DNA of 64,000 bases from Ilumatobacter sp. (GCA_018666235.1 JABJAB010000071.1:1-64000); one strand, 5' to 3'. Shown: positions 16,992 through 26,458, counted from the first letter of the stretch. Numbers and translations are program-made. Notes: generated by a model not told the origin, from the letters alone.

Positions 16992-18500
16992 ATGAACATC
17001 GCTCACGTCCTCGACGGCCATGCCGCAGACTCGGTGGCCCTGATCAGCCGGAATCGAACAACGACGTACGGCGAACTTCGTGACCAGATCAACCACCTCC
17101 GCGGGGGTCTCGCCTCGATCGGTGTCGGGCGCGGCGACCGAGTCGCGCTGCTGTGTGGCAACGGTCGCCACTTCGTCATCACCTACTTCGCCACGGTGGG
17201 CCTCGGTGCTGTCGCCGTCCCACTCAACCCGCTCAGCCCCGCACCGGAACTTGAGACCGAGATAGCGGCTGTTGGGGCCAAAGTGGTTGTCATCGAGAAG
17301 TTGAGCGCTGGCACATGGGCGAACGTCGATCGCTCGCAAGTCCCGACCGTCGCCACGGTCATCAGCTCCGAACACGGATCCGGACCGGAGGGAACGCAGT
17401 CGGTCGATGAGCTGCTCACGGCCGACCCTGTTCCGATCGCCGAGGTCGCGTCCGACGACGACGCTGCACTCATTTTCACCAGCGGTACCGCTGGCCTACC
17501 TCGCGCCGCCCGCCTCACCCACGGCAACAACCACGCGAACATCGAACAGAGCAAAGCCACCGACGTCCTGCAGCCGAGCGACCTGATTTACGGCGTGCTC
17601 CCGCTCTTCCACATCTTCGGGCTCAACATCGTGATGACAACTGGCCTGGCGGTCGGCGCCACCGTGATGCTCGTGCAGCGCTTCGACCCGCACACCGCGG
17701 CCGAGTCGATTTCGGGCCGGCAGGTCACGGTCGTGCCGGGCGCTCCAGCGATGTGGACGGCGTTCACGCACTTCGACGAACTCCCTGCTGACACGTTTAC
17801 GTCAGTGCGCGTGGCTCTGTCTGGTGCTTCGAAGCTGCCGGTTGCCACATTCCACGCAATGCGCGACCGCTTTGGCGTCGAGGTCGCCGAGGGATATGGC
17901 CTGACCGAAACATCTGCGACGGTCACCACGTCGCTCGGCGCGCCGATCCGGCCCGGCTCGGTTGGCCGCGCATTCGACGGGGTCGAGATCCGTCTGATCA
18001 ACACCGACGGCCATGACGTCCTCGTCGGTGACATCGGCGAAATCTGGGTCCGTGGTGACAACGTCTTTCCGGGCTACTACGGCGATGACCCGGCGACTGC
18101 CGTGGTGCTCTCGCCTGACGGGTGGCTCCAGACGGGTGACATGGCGGTTGCCGATGACGACGGCTTCCTCTACCTCGTCGATCGTGCCAAGGATCTCGTC
18201 ATCGTGTCCGGCTTCAACGTGTACCCGGCCGAGGTCGAAGGTGTGTTGACGATGCACCCCGACGTGCATGAGGCAGGAGTTGTCGGCGTGCCTCACCCGC
18301 ATACCGGCGAGGCGGTCAAGGCCTTTGTCGTCGTGCGTCACGATGCCGATGTGGACGAAGAGACGCTCATCGAGTTCTGTCTCGGTCACGTCGCGCGCTA
18401 CAAGTGCCCGTCGAAGGTGATGTTCGTCGACGAGTTGCCACGAAACACCACCGGCAAGCTCGTCAGGCGTCGCCTCGACGACGCACTCTCTGTTTCCTGA
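16992..18500 (+). CDS. AMP-forming acyl-CoA synthetase / long-chain fatty acid ligase
   Basis: ANL-superfamily enzyme that activates a carboxylic acid as acyl-AMP and transfers it to CoA. The 502-aa protein carries the P-loop-like motif ALIFTSGTAGLPRAARLTH, the A5 motif GYGLTETSATVT, GWLQTGDMAVADDDGFLYLV (A7), RAKDLVIVSGFNVYPAEVE (A8) and the A10 lysine in PRNTTGKLVRRRL. Specificity cannot be read from sequence; medium- or long-chain fatty acids are the usual substrates of close relatives. ATG 16992 is preceded by AGGAAA. It precedes the rex-hem cluster without evident functional link. Confidence 0.9.
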   Translation: MNIAHVLDGHAADSVALISRNRTTTYGELRDQINHLRGGLASIGVGRGDRVALLCGNGRHFVITYFATVGLGAVAVPLNPLSPAPELETEIAAVGAKVVVIEKLSAGTWANVDRSQVPTVATVISSEHGSGPEGTQSVDELLTADPVPIAEVASDDDAALIFTSGTAGLPRAARLTHGNNHANIEQSKATDVLQPSDLIYGVLPLFHIFGLNIVMTTGLAVGATVMLVQRFDPHTAAESISGRQVTVVPGAPAMWTAFTHFDELPADTFTSVRVALSGASKLPVATFHAMRDRFGVEVAEGYGLTETSATVTTSLGAPIRPGSVGRAFDGVEIRLINTDGHDVLVGDIGEIWVRGDNVFPGYYGDDPATAVVLSPDGWLQTGDMAVADDDGFLYLVDRAKDLVIVSGFNVYPAEVEGVLTMHPDVHEAGVVGVPHPHTGEAVKAFVVVRHDADVDEETLIEFCLGHVARYKCPSKVMFVDELPRNTTGKLVRRRLDDALSVS

Positions 18501-18586
18501 CCGCGCGCAACACGCGCCTCGCCTGACCGCAGGAAAAGACGACCTGCACCGGGTGACGAACCTCACACGCTGGTTCCGAGCTGGCT

Positions 18587-18604
18587 TTGTGAAAACGTGC
18601 ACAA
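18587..18604. promoter_or_regulatory. Rex operator
   Basis: TTGTGAA-N4-TGCACAA differs from the Rex consensus TTGTGAA-N4-TTCACAA at one base. It overlaps the -35 element of the rex promoter, so Rex should repress its own operon when NADH is low and release it when NADH accumulates, as known in Streptomyces. Confidence 0.88.
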
Positions 18605-18615
18605 ACGTTTAGCGT
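18587..18615 (+). promoter_or_regulatory. rex-hem promoter
   Basis: TTGTGA (18587-18592), 17 bases, TAGCGT (18610-18615), then 9 bases to the ATG of rex. The spacing implies a leaderless or near-leaderless message. Confidence 0.72.
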
Positions 18616-18624
18616 GTCTCTTGC

Positions 18625-19344
18625 ATGGCCGTTCAGCGATCACGACGCCGAATTCCCGAGGCAACTGTTGCCCGGCTTCCGGTGTACCTGCGCATCCTCG
18701 GTGAGCAGTTCGATATCGGCGTTGGAAACATGTCATCGGAGGAACTTGCCGAACTCGCCGGCGTCAATGCTGCCAAGGTCCGCAAGGACCTGAGCTACCT
18801 CGGCAGCTACGGCACGCGTGGAGTCGGGTACGACGTCGAATTTCTCGTGTACCAGATTCGTCGCGAGCTTGGTCTCACTCATGATTGGCCCGTCGTCATC
18901 GTCGGGGCCGGCAACCTGGGCCAAGCCCTCGCCGGCTACAACGGTTTCGGCGACCGCGGTTTCCCGGTCGGTGGCATCGTCGACATCGACGACGCCAAGG
19001 TCGGATCGGTCGTCGGCGGCGTGCGAGTCCGGCACCTCGATGAGATCAAGCAGGTCGTCCAGGCCCGCAACATCTCGATCGGCGTGATCGCCACCCCCGG
19101 CGCGGCGGCCCAGGATGCCGCCGATTCGCTCGTTGCTGCTGGCGTGACCAGCATCTTGAACTTCACTCCGACGGTCATCAACGTTCCGCACGGCATCAGC
19201 GTCGGCAAGGTCGACCTCGCCGTTGAGCTCCAAATCCTCGCCTATCACGAACAACGTCGGATCAATGCAGCGCAAGGTTCTGGCGTGCAATCCTTGTCAG
19301 GGCTTTCGATTCCGGGCGAGTCGCGCCGGGGCGCAAGCGCCTAA
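18625..19344 (+). CDS. rex: Redox-sensing transcriptional repressor Rex
   Basis: Homodimeric repressor that reads the NADH/NAD+ ratio. The 239-aa protein has an N-terminal winged helix (RRIPEATVARLPVYLRIL, then AAKVRKDLSYLGSYGTRGVGY, quoted here as KVRKDLSYLGSYGTRG) and a Rossmann domain with VIVGAGNLGQALAGY. A short disordered C-terminal tail follows. The gene is preceded by its own near-perfect Rex operator and leads a hemA-hemC-hemD cluster, matching the rex-hemACD arrangement known from Streptomyces, where it controls respiratory and haem genes. Confidence 0.95.
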   Translation: MAVQRSRRRIPEATVARLPVYLRILGEQFDIGVGNMSSEELAELAGVNAAKVRKDLSYLGSYGTRGVGYDVEFLVYQIRRELGLTHDWPVVIVGAGNLGQALAGYNGFGDRGFPVGGIVDIDDAKVGSVVGGVRVRHLDEIKQVVQARNISIGVIATPGAAAQDAADSLVAAGVTSILNFTPTVINVPHGISVGKVDLAVELQILAYHEQRRINAAQGSGVQSLSGLSIPGESRRGASA

Positions 19345-19347
19345 GGT
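19342..19347 (+). promoter_or_regulatory. Possible internal -10 box before hemA
   Basis: TAAGGT overlaps the rex stop codon and lies 9 bases before the hemA ATG; no good -35 was seen, so an internal promoter is only possible. Confidence 0.35.
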
Positions 19348-19356
19348 TGTCTGCAC

Positions 19357-20619
19357 ATGTCCATCCTCGTCATCGGCGTCAATCACCGGAGTAGCCCAGT
19401 CGCGCTACTCGAACGCTTGACGCTTGCACCCGACACTCTGGGCAAGGCCGTCGCGGGGCTCGCGCAGCGCGACAACATTCGCGAAGCAGTGGTCCTGTCC
19501 ACCTGCAACCGCACCGAGGTCTATGTCGTTGCAGAGCTCTTCCATGGCGCCTACGGCGATGTCCGTGACTTCCTCTGCGAGATCAGCGACCTGTCGGTTG
19601 ATGAACTGACGCCGCACCTCTACAGCCAGCACGACTCCGCCGCAGTGACGCACCTGTTCGAGGTTGCTGCTGGTCTCGACTCGGTCGTGCTTGGCGAAGG
19701 CGAGATTCTTGGCCAGGTCCGTACCGCCTGGGAAACCGCACAGCTCGAAGGCGCGGCGCGAACCAGCCTCAACCTGCTGTTCCGTTCGTCGATCGAGGCG
19801 GGCAAGCGAGCTCGCAGCGAAACGGGCATCAGCCGGGGTACGGCTTCAATCAGTCACGCTGCTGTCGAGATGATCACCGACGTTATCGGCGACCTGGCGG
19901 GCAAACGGGTTGCCGTCATCGGTGCCGGCTCCATGGGTGAAGGTGTCGCTGTCGCGCTGCATCGTGCCGGCGGCGCCACGATCACCGTCGTCAACCGGTC
20001 ACCCGAGCGCGGCGCCGCCTTGGCAGCGCGAGTCGACGGCAAGACGGTCGGGTTCGAGCAGCTCGCCGACGTCGTTGCCGTCGCAGATGTTGTTGTGGCG
20101 GGCACTGGTGCCGGAGATCCGGTCATCACCGCCGACCTGGTTGCTCGTGCCCGCACGGGCTCTGGCGCCGGCTCGCTTCACATTGTTGACATCGGCATGC
20201 CCCGCGACGTCGAGCCAGATGTCGGCGCGCTTTCGGGTGTCACGGTCTTCGACCTCGATGACCTGAGTGCATGGGCAGACCGTGGCCTGGCGCATCGCGC
20301 CGGTGAAGCTGATCGTGTGCGTGCCATCGTCAACGAAGAGGTCGAAGACTTTGCCGTCGAGTCCACGGCGCGCCAAGCCGCTCCGCTCGTTGCGTCGATG
20401 CACGAGGCTGCCGAGCGTGTGCGGTCTGGTGAGCTCGATCGATTCGCCAATCGCCTCAACGGCCTTGACGAGAGCGGCCGTGGCGCCGTCGAAGCCTTGA
20501 CAAAGGCAATCATTGCGAAGCTGTTGCACGAGCCATCGGTGCGTCTCAAAGGCCAGGCCGGTACGCCGCAGGGCGATCGCAACGCCGCTGCGGTACGCGA
20601 CCTGTTCGACCTGAGCTGA
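19357..20619 (+). CDS. hemA: Glutamyl-tRNA reductase
   Basis: First committed enzyme of C5-pathway tetrapyrrole synthesis; reduces glutamyl-tRNA(Glu) to glutamate-1-semialdehyde with NADPH. The 420-aa chain opens with VIGVNHRSSPVALLERL, has the catalytic Cys in VVLSTCNRTEVYVVA, the SRGTASISHAAVEM segment and the NADPH site VAVIGAGSMGEGVAVAL; the C-terminal dimerisation helix follows. Lies 12 bases after rex and 19 before hemC. Confidence 0.96.
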   Translation: MSILVIGVNHRSSPVALLERLTLAPDTLGKAVAGLAQRDNIREAVVLSTCNRTEVYVVAELFHGAYGDVRDFLCEISDLSVDELTPHLYSQHDSAAVTHLFEVAAGLDSVVLGEGEILGQVRTAWETAQLEGAARTSLNLLFRSSIEAGKRARSETGISRGTASISHAAVEMITDVIGDLAGKRVAVIGAGSMGEGVAVALHRAGGATITVVNRSPERGAALAARVDGKTVGFEQLADVVAVADVVVAGTGAGDPVITADLVARARTGSGAGSLHIVDIGMPRDVEPDVGALSGVTVFDLDDLSAWADRGLAHRAGEADRVRAIVNEEVEDFAVESTARQAAPLVASMHEAAERVRSGELDRFANRLNGLDESGRGAVEALTKAIIAKLLHEPSVRLKGQAGTPQGDRNAAAVRDLFDLS

Positions 20620-20638
20620 CACCGTTCGAGATACTGGC

Positions 20639-21511
20639 ATGTCCACGCCACTGCGCATCGCGACGCGAGCATCGCGTCAAGCACTCGCTCAATCCTCTGC
20701 AGCCGCCGCCGCCTTGCGCGCCGCTACCGGCCGTGAAGTGGAGCTGGTCGAGGTCAACACCACCGGCGACATTCGCGTCGACGTCCCCCTGCACACGATG
20801 GGCGGCCAAGGCGTGTTCGTCAAAGAAGTCCAGCTGGCTGTGCTCGATGGCCGAGCCGACTTGGCCGCGCACTCGGCCAAGGACCTGCCGTCCGCTCCTG
20901 CCGACGGTCTGACGATTGCTGCGTTCACCGAGCGCCGCGACCCGCGCGACGCGCTGATTGGTTCCACCCTGGGCGACTTGGCCGAAGGAGCGACAGTCGC
21001 GTCGGGCTCGGTCCGGCGCCGAGCGCAGCTGCGCCGCGTCCGCCCCGACCTTGCGTTCGCCGAGCTGCGCGGCAACATCGACACCCGGCTCTCGAAGATC
21101 CCCGACGGCGGGGCAATCGTGATGGCCGTCGCCGCCTTGCAGATCCTGGAGATGACCGATCGCCTCACCGAGACACTGGGGATCGACGAGTTCGTTCCAG
21201 CCGTGGGACAGGGGTGCGTGGCCATCGAGTGCCGTTCGGACGATGCGGCCACCATCGCAGCGCTCGCGATGATCGATCATGCGGTGACGCGTCATGACGT
21301 TGAAGTTGAGCGAGCGTTTCTTGCCGAACTCGGATCGGGCTGCTCGCTTCCCGTTGGTGGCCATGTCGTCGACGGGGTCCTGCGTACGTTCCTGGCCAAC
21401 CTCGACTCTGGTGTGTCAGTCAGCGATCAGATCGAATTGAGCGGCGCTGTCGAGGCCGATGTCGATCTCGCCCGTGCCGCTGCGGCCAGCGCGCATGGCG
21501 CCGTCTCATGA
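20639..21511 (+). CDS. hemC: Porphobilinogen deaminase (hydroxymethylbilane synthase)
   Basis: Polymerises four porphobilinogen molecules into hydroxymethylbilane on a covalent dipyrromethane cofactor. The 290-aa product has RIATRASRQALAQS at the N-terminus, the loop HSAKDLPSAPADGL, substrate-binding Arg residues in GSVRRRAQLRRVRPDL, and the cofactor-bearing cysteine in LGSGCSLPVGGHV. Third gene of rex-hemA-hemC-hemD. Confidence 0.96.
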   Translation: MSTPLRIATRASRQALAQSSAAAAALRAATGREVELVEVNTTGDIRVDVPLHTMGGQGVFVKEVQLAVLDGRADLAAHSAKDLPSAPADGLTIAAFTERRDPRDALIGSTLGDLAEGATVASGSVRRRAQLRRVRPDLAFAELRGNIDTRLSKIPDGGAIVMAVAALQILEMTDRLTETLGIDEFVPAVGQGCVAIECRSDDAATIAALAMIDHAVTRHDVEVERAFLAELGSGCSLPVGGHVVDGVLRTFLANLDSGVSVSDQIELSGAVEADVDLARAAAASAHGAVS

Positions 21512-21532
21512 TCCACATTCGTCGGAGCTGAC

Positions 21533-22312
21533 ATGACGGCCGGACCGGACAGTGGCGAAGGCTCGGCATCGATCGGGGAACTCGCTGGTTGTCGGGTGCT
21601 GGTCACCCGCGAACGGCCCGGCGAACTCGGACGAATGCTGGCCGAGCGCGGCGCCGACGTGGTCCACGTTCCGCTCATCGTCGTGACCGACCCGCCCGAT
21701 CACGGAGCGGCGCTCCAACGTGAGTTCGACCGGCTCGACCGGTACTCGTGGCTCGTGGTCACCTCGCCTGCGGGCGCCGAGCGCGTCGGCAAGGTCGCAG
21801 CACTCCACCCGCAGATCCGACTCGCCGCAGTGGGCACCGCGACCGAGCAGCGCTTGGCAGCGCTCGCCGGCCGGCCGGTTGACCTGGTCCCGCACCGCCA
21901 GCTTGCTGCGGTGTTGGCCGAGGAGCTGATCAAGCGTTGTGCCGAACCCGCCACGATCCTTGTCGCTCAAGCTGACATCGCTGGCGACGCGCTCGGGAGC
22001 CAGTTGTCCATGGCCGGGCACGACGTTACTTCGGTCACGGCCTACGCGACAGTGCTCGTCGAACCCGACGTCGCTGCGATCGACGGCGCCGACGTACTTG
22101 TACTGGCAAGTGGTTCTGCCGCTGCAGGGTGGGTCAACGCCTTCGGGGTTCACCAACCGCCGATCGTTGTGGCCATCGGCCCGTCAACCGCTGAGAGAGC
22201 ACAGGAGAATGGGCTCAAGGTCGACGGGGTTGCCGCCGATCACTCTCTTGAAGGTCTTGTCGACGAAGTTGTTCATCAGGTCATTCGCCATCAAGCGGAG
22301 GGCCGGAGATAA
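21533..22312 (+). CDS. hemD: Uroporphyrinogen-III synthase
   Basis: Cyclises hydroxymethylbilane with inversion of ring D. The 259-aa protein shows the weakly conserved HemD pattern: VLVTRERPGELGRML, DRYSWLVVTSPAGAERV, ILVAQADIAGDALGSQL and IGPSTAERAQENGL, consistent with two Rossmann-like domains. Identity is supported mainly by position directly after hemC. ATG 21533 is used; the first 15 residues are variable. Confidence 0.88.
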   Translation: MTAGPDSGEGSASIGELAGCRVLVTRERPGELGRMLAERGADVVHVPLIVVTDPPDHGAALQREFDRLDRYSWLVVTSPAGAERVGKVAALHPQIRLAAVGTATEQRLAALAGRPVDLVPHRQLAAVLAEELIKRCAEPATILVAQADIAGDALGSQLSMAGHDVTSVTAYATVLVEPDVAAIDGADVLVLASGSAAAGWVNAFGVHQPPIVVAIGPSTAERAQENGLKVDGVAADHSLEGLVDEVVHQVIRHQAEGRR

Positions 22313-22371
22313 CCAATGTTGGCAAGCAATGCAGTAATCTTTCCCGGATCGACCAGTCAGTGAGGAGCCTT

Positions 22372-24879
22372 GTGGCTGCACGCAGCAGAAGCCGAACAAT
22401 GGCTTCAGCAGTAGCAACTGTGCTCGGGGCAGGGCTCATTTTGAGCACGAGCGCCTCGAGTGTTCTCGCGCGGCCGGTCGTCGTCCTCGAACAGGTCGAA
22501 GTTGCTCCGCTCGGCACTGCCGCCTCTTCGGTCGGCGACACGCTCGGCTCGAACCCATCAGTGTCTGGCGACGGGCAATTTGTGGTGTACCAAGGCGCAC
22601 CACAGCAGCCGCCGCTGCCTGAAGAGCTGGAGGGAAATGTTGAGCCTGTTGAGCCGCAGGTCGACCCGCGAGGTAGCACGATCTATCTCTCGAGTCGCGT
22701 CGACAATTCCACGATCGAACTCTCACCGATTCCGAACGGTCTCCGGCCAGGCAACTCAGTCCGCCCCGTGATCTCCGGCGACGGCTGCAGTGTCGTGATG
22801 ATTTCTGAGATGGCACTTGATGTCTTCCGCGATGACGACGCCGGTGCCCGGTGGGACGTCTACCGCTCGGTCCTCCCACATTGTGACGGAGCGATCGGCA
22901 ACTGGGAACTCGTATCTGCACGCGCCGATGGCAGCTCACTTGCTCGCGACGATGTCGATCCGAATCAGACTCCAGCCGTGTCGCGTTCCGGTGCCGAGAT
23001 CGCGTACGTCCACCCCGACGAACGGCTCTTTGAAGCCCCCAACGTCACGACGATCACCGTGATTGACCTGGCCGTTCCCCCGACCGACCCGCGTCGCTCC
23101 GAAGTCGTAGCCGGCACTCCTCGCGACCGGCCAAACACCACCTTCGTACACACAGGCATCGATCAGCCCGCACTCTCTGACGACGGCCGACAGGTCGCAT
23201 ACCGGTCTGACGCAGCATCAGCAGAGGGCGTTCCGGTCTGGGGTACGGGCCCAGCTGATGGTGGCGCTGCGACCAAGCAGGTCTTCGTGTGGAATCGGCT
23301 CGAAGCCGATCCGTTCGCCGCAGTGCAGCTGGTTTCGGCCCTGCCGTCGGGTAAGCCAAGCACAGCCGGTGCCGCCGAGCCAGCGCTCTCCCGCGATGGC
23401 CGGGTGGTCGCCTTCTCATCTCCTGACCAAGGTCTCGTCCCGGCAGTCTTCCCGCTCTGTGTTGACGATTGCCCATCGCAGATCTATCGACTCGACCGTG
23501 ACGTCGACGCCGACGATGATTTCGACGAGCCCGGTGCAACTGAGCTGGAAATCATCAGTGTCGAACCCGGCTCGGATGGCTCAAGTGCTCCGGTCGTCGG
23601 CAGCGGTGCTTCCACGCAGCCCACGCTCAGTGCCGATGGCCACGTCCTCGCGTTTGTCTCGAAGGCGCCCAACCTGCAGCTCCTCGAAGCGCCAGGAAGT
23701 GGCGAGGTCGGCGATGGCGACATCCTCGTCGCTGACGAAGGTCAGAGCGATTTGCGCCGCATCACTGTCGCTATCGACGGCGTTCGTCCAACGATCGGTG
23801 CCCATTCGCACCCGCAACTCAGTGACTCGGGCCGCATCACCGTGTTCGACACTCTCGCTGCGTCTGATCTGCTCGTCGAAGGCGCTCCGGCCGGCCGTCA
23901 AGTCGTCGCGCTGTCTTCACCCCCACGTCTCTCACTCCCCGACGCTGACGTCGGAACCACCGTGGTTGGCCTCGAAAGTACTGGCTGGTTTGTCGGCCTC
24001 GTCAACGAGGGCCCTTCGGCATTCGATCCCGCAATCGTGACCATTGACGATGCCCGCTTCACCATCGACGCCCAGAACAGCACGTGCGTCATCGGAACGC
24101 TCGTCCCGGCGGGCTCTGATTGCAAAGTGCAGTTCACGTTCACGCCCACCTCAGAAGCCGCCGTCAACGCCACGCTCACTATTGCCGAAGAAGGCTTCGA
24201 AGCGGTGTCGGTCAGCTCACGGTTGGGCGGCGGCGGCGGCGAACCCGCTCTGCAGCTGTACCCCGGCGGTGCAGATATCCCCGGCGAAATCCTCGTTGGC
24301 GAATCGGCACCCGAGTTCCTCTTCGACGTCGGCAACATCGCACTCGTCCCAACTTCGATCGAACGAGTCGAAATCCAGGGCGCGCACGCCGGTGACTTTG
24401 CTGTCACCTCGTCGAATTGCGTGGATCGCCCGCTGAACCCGCGAGCGAACTGCGCCATCGGCGTCACGTTCACGCCAACAGACAGCGGCCGACGCACAGC
24501 GCTCATCGAAGTGTTCACCCCAGAGGGCCAGTCATCGTCCGTCATCATCGCTGGCGACGCAGTTTTTGAGCCGATTCTTGCCACGTTCGGGTCCGAGGTG
24601 CGTGCCGGTGAGCTGTTCCTTCTCGCTGGGTCGGCCTACCCGGCCGGAATGCCGTTGGTGATCACCTATGCCGATGGCCAAGGACAGCCGATTGAGATCG
24701 ACATGGTCACCAACGAGAACGGTGATTTCTTCGTGTCGGTTCCTGTCGACCCGAACGAATTCGGTGGTGATCGCCAGATCGTGGTGCAGTCGTCAGAGGG
24801 TGTTGCCGCTGTCACTCAGATCGACGTCGTTGCCGAGACCGAACAGCACGTTGGTCTGCCTGGCTTTGGCCTCGGCTGA
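22372..24879 (+). CDS. Exported beta-propeller protein with choice-of-anchor-like domain
   Basis: Large secreted protein of unknown role (835 aa). A Sec signal peptide ends near SASSVLA. About seven TolB/PD40-type blades follow, each with an S-x-D/S-G core: PSVSGDGQFVVYQG, VISGDGCSVVMIS, AVSRSGAEIAYV, ALSDDGRQVAYRS, ALSRDGRVVAFSS, TLSADGHVLAFVS, QLSDSGRITVF. From about residue 530 there are two immunoglobulin-like segments resembling the ASPM/SPD2/Hydin type (PTSEAAVNATLTI, TPTDSGRRTALIEV), then a final beta domain. GTG 22372 is preferred because GAGGAG lies four bases upstream; GTG 22360 is the alternative. TAATCT at 22335 is a possible -10. Confidence 0.75.
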   Translation: MAARSRSRTMASAVATVLGAGLILSTSASSVLARPVVVLEQVEVAPLGTAASSVGDTLGSNPSVSGDGQFVVYQGAPQQPPLPEELEGNVEPVEPQVDPRGSTIYLSSRVDNSTIELSPIPNGLRPGNSVRPVISGDGCSVVMISEMALDVFRDDDAGARWDVYRSVLPHCDGAIGNWELVSARADGSSLARDDVDPNQTPAVSRSGAEIAYVHPDERLFEAPNVTTITVIDLAVPPTDPRRSEVVAGTPRDRPNTTFVHTGIDQPALSDDGRQVAYRSDAASAEGVPVWGTGPADGGAATKQVFVWNRLEADPFAAVQLVSALPSGKPSTAGAAEPALSRDGRVVAFSSPDQGLVPAVFPLCVDDCPSQIYRLDRDVDADDDFDEPGATELEIISVEPGSDGSSAPVVGSGASTQPTLSADGHVLAFVSKAPNLQLLEAPGSGEVGDGDILVADEGQSDLRRITVAIDGVRPTIGAHSHPQLSDSGRITVFDTLAASDLLVEGAPAGRQVVALSSPPRLSLPDADVGTTVVGLESTGWFVGLVNEGPSAFDPAIVTIDDARFTIDAQNSTCVIGTLVPAGSDCKVQFTFTPTSEAAVNATLTIAEEGFEAVSVSSRLGGGGGEPALQLYPGGADIPGEILVGESAPEFLFDVGNIALVPTSIERVEIQGAHAGDFAVTSSNCVDRPLNPRANCAIGVTFTPTDSGRRTALIEVFTPEGQSSSVIIAGDAVFEPILATFGSEVRAGELFLLAGSAYPAGMPLVITYADGQGQPIEIDMVTNENGDFFVSVPVDPNEFGGDRQIVVQSSEGVAAVTQIDVVAETEQHVGLPGFGLG

Positions 24880-24962
24880 CCGGCGTCAGATCCCGGCGTC
24901 ACCCGAACCCTTGAGGATGTACCGCTCGTTGGCGGCAGCCGACTCGGGTCAATCGTGAGGTG

Positions 24963-26276
24963 CTATAGGGCAGGGCGGGTTCGGCCGCCGATGTTGATGC
25001 GCGTGGAACACGTATCGGCAGTCGAGGTGGCACCCTTGGCGTCGCACTTCACCGAGAAGGTCAGGTTGTCGCCGGGCTGAAGCCGAATGGGGGTGATGCG
25101 CGGCTCGAAGTACTGCCCTCGGATGTTCGACAACGACCACTGGTACACCTGCACGCCGTTGATGAACAGTTGGGCGATGCCGGTGTCGTTGAGTGAATTC
25201 TCGACTCGAATATCGGTGAGGTCGAACGTGATGCCCTCGCCAATGGGCTGGGAGGCGTCGGCCGTGCCGAGGATCGGAGCATCGACGGTCAGACGAATGA
25301 ACGACGGCTCACCGTCACCGTCATCAGCGGTCACCGTCTCAACTGCCGCCTCGTCGCTGTCGACTGCGGTGGTGGCGGGGGCGGGGGTGGCGCCGTCGAC
25401 GGGTGCGGGAGTGAGCTCAGCAATTCGTTCGTCGACGAGGTCGGTCGCGGCGTCGCGAATCTCGGGTCGAATGACGCCGAACCAGGCGGCAGCCAGGCCG
25501 CCAAGAAGTGCTGCAATTGTGAGCGCGCGGACGATCGCTGCCCCGGGGATGGTGGGGGGCTGAACGAGCGACATCGATGCGATGGCGGGGTCGTGCCCCT
25601 GCTGCTCCGCTTCGACCTCGAAATCGAGCGTACGAGTTGCGCGCCGAAAGAACCCGCGCCGAGCTTTGGCCTTGAATCGCACCAGGCTGGCCCCGCCGGG
25701 CGCGACGCCGACCGCCGGGGGATCGAATAGTCCATCGACTCGTTCGCTGGTGTCGACGAGCTTGAGACGACAACTGGCGAGCTCATTGCCGTGGTTCTCG
25801 ACCATGAACTCGTACGTCGCGCGATGCCGAGCGCGCTGCACCGGCTGCAAGCTGACGATGCGCCGATCGTCGAATGGCTGAATCGCGAGCACGATCTCGG
25901 CGACCACAGTGTCATCGGGTTCGCTGAGTGGAATGACACGCACGGCAATAACGGTCGGGCCCGCCGATGTCGTGGGGACTTCGGGTGGTGTGACCACGAC
26001 GTCGACCACGTCCTGCGATCCGCCGAACAGGGTGATGCTGCTGCGTTCGATCGCGGTCCAGCTTGCAGACAGACCGGCGGGCACGACCGTGTACGACTCG
26101 GCTGACTGACGCAGGTTCTGTATCGACAACGGCAGCGTCAACTGCGCGCCCGGTTGGGCAACCATCTCACCGCTGGAGAACCACGTCTGCACTGACACGC
26201 CCGTCAAGGTACTGGCTGACTTGCCGCTGCGTTGGGCATCCCGCCGGGCAAGATCATCGGCTGCCCCTCCGTCCAT
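24963..26276 (-). CDS. Membrane-anchored protein with Ig-like N-terminal domains
   Basis: Unrecognised 437-aa protein. Residues about 20-240 are beta-rich with repeated immunoglobulin-like patterns (AQPGAQLTLPLSIQNLRQSA, VVDVVVTPPEVP, ATYEFMVENHGNELASCRL), resembling NEW3-type domains that face the cytoplasm here if topology follows. One membrane helix (IVRALTIAALLGGLAAAWFGV) comes next, then a Thr/Ala/Pro linker and a C-terminal beta domain with two Cys in VKCDAKGATSTADTCSTRI. ATG 26276 is used; GTG 26285 is equally possible. It converges on the propeller protein gene, and a two-copy repeat hairpin lies immediately upstream. Confidence 0.65.
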   Translation of the reverse strand: MDGGAADDLARRDAQRSGKSASTLTGVSVQTWFSSGEMVAQPGAQLTLPLSIQNLRQSAESYTVVPAGLSASWTAIERSSITLFGGSQDVVDVVVTPPEVPTTSAGPTVIAVRVIPLSEPDDTVVAEIVLAIQPFDDRRIVSLQPVQRARHRATYEFMVENHGNELASCRLKLVDTSERVDGLFDPPAVGVAPGGASLVRFKAKARRGFFRRATRTLDFEVEAEQQGHDPAIASMSLVQPPTIPGAAIVRALTIAALLGGLAAAWFGVIRPEIRDAATDLVDERIAELTPAPVDGATPAPATTAVDSDEAAVETVTADDGDGEPSFIRLTVDAPILGTADASQPIGEGITFDLTDIRVENSLNDTGIAQLFINGVQVYQWSLSNIRGQYFEPRITPIRLQPGDNLTFSVKCDAKGATSTADTCSTRINIGGRTRPAL

Positions 26277-26289
26277 CGCACTCACGACC

Positions 26290-26344
26290 GTCCAAAAAAT
26301 GTGGGATCAGCGTCGCAGAGCGACCTTCATGCCACAAGTTTCGG
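26290..26344 (+). repeat. Dispersed intergenic repeat, copy B
   Basis: Shares with copy A (1206-1268) the ordered blocks CGTCCAAAAAATGT, GGGATCAGCGTCGC, GCGACC, CACA and TTTCGGGC. With copy C in inverse orientation 15 bases further on it forms a long imperfect palindrome whose outer arms GATCAGCGTCGC and GCGACGCTGGTC pair over 12 positions with one G-T. Confidence 0.7.
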
Positions 26345-26356
26345 GCGTGATCGATG

Positions 26357-26422
26357 CCGCAACCGAAATGTGCCGGAAAATCGTCGGTCAGCGACGCTGG
26401 TCTGTCATTTTCTGGGGCGGGG
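26357..26422 (-). repeat. Dispersed intergenic repeat, copy C (inverted)
   Basis: Read on the minus strand it contains CCCCAGAAAATGACAGACC, AGCGTCGC, CCGACGATTTTCC and GGCACATTTCGG, the closest match to copy A (the stretch CGACGATTTTCC is identical). It faces copy B head to head in the gap between the minus-strand membrane protein and hemB. Confidence 0.72.
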
Positions 26423-26458
26423 GGTGACGTGGTGGAAACATGGATGGACGCGGTCTCG

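Noticed and set aside
26290..26422. Possible tRNA or terminator in the hemB upstream hairpin
   Set aside because: The palindrome comes from two inverted copies of a dispersed repeat; no cloverleaf, no CCA-type end and no T-run.
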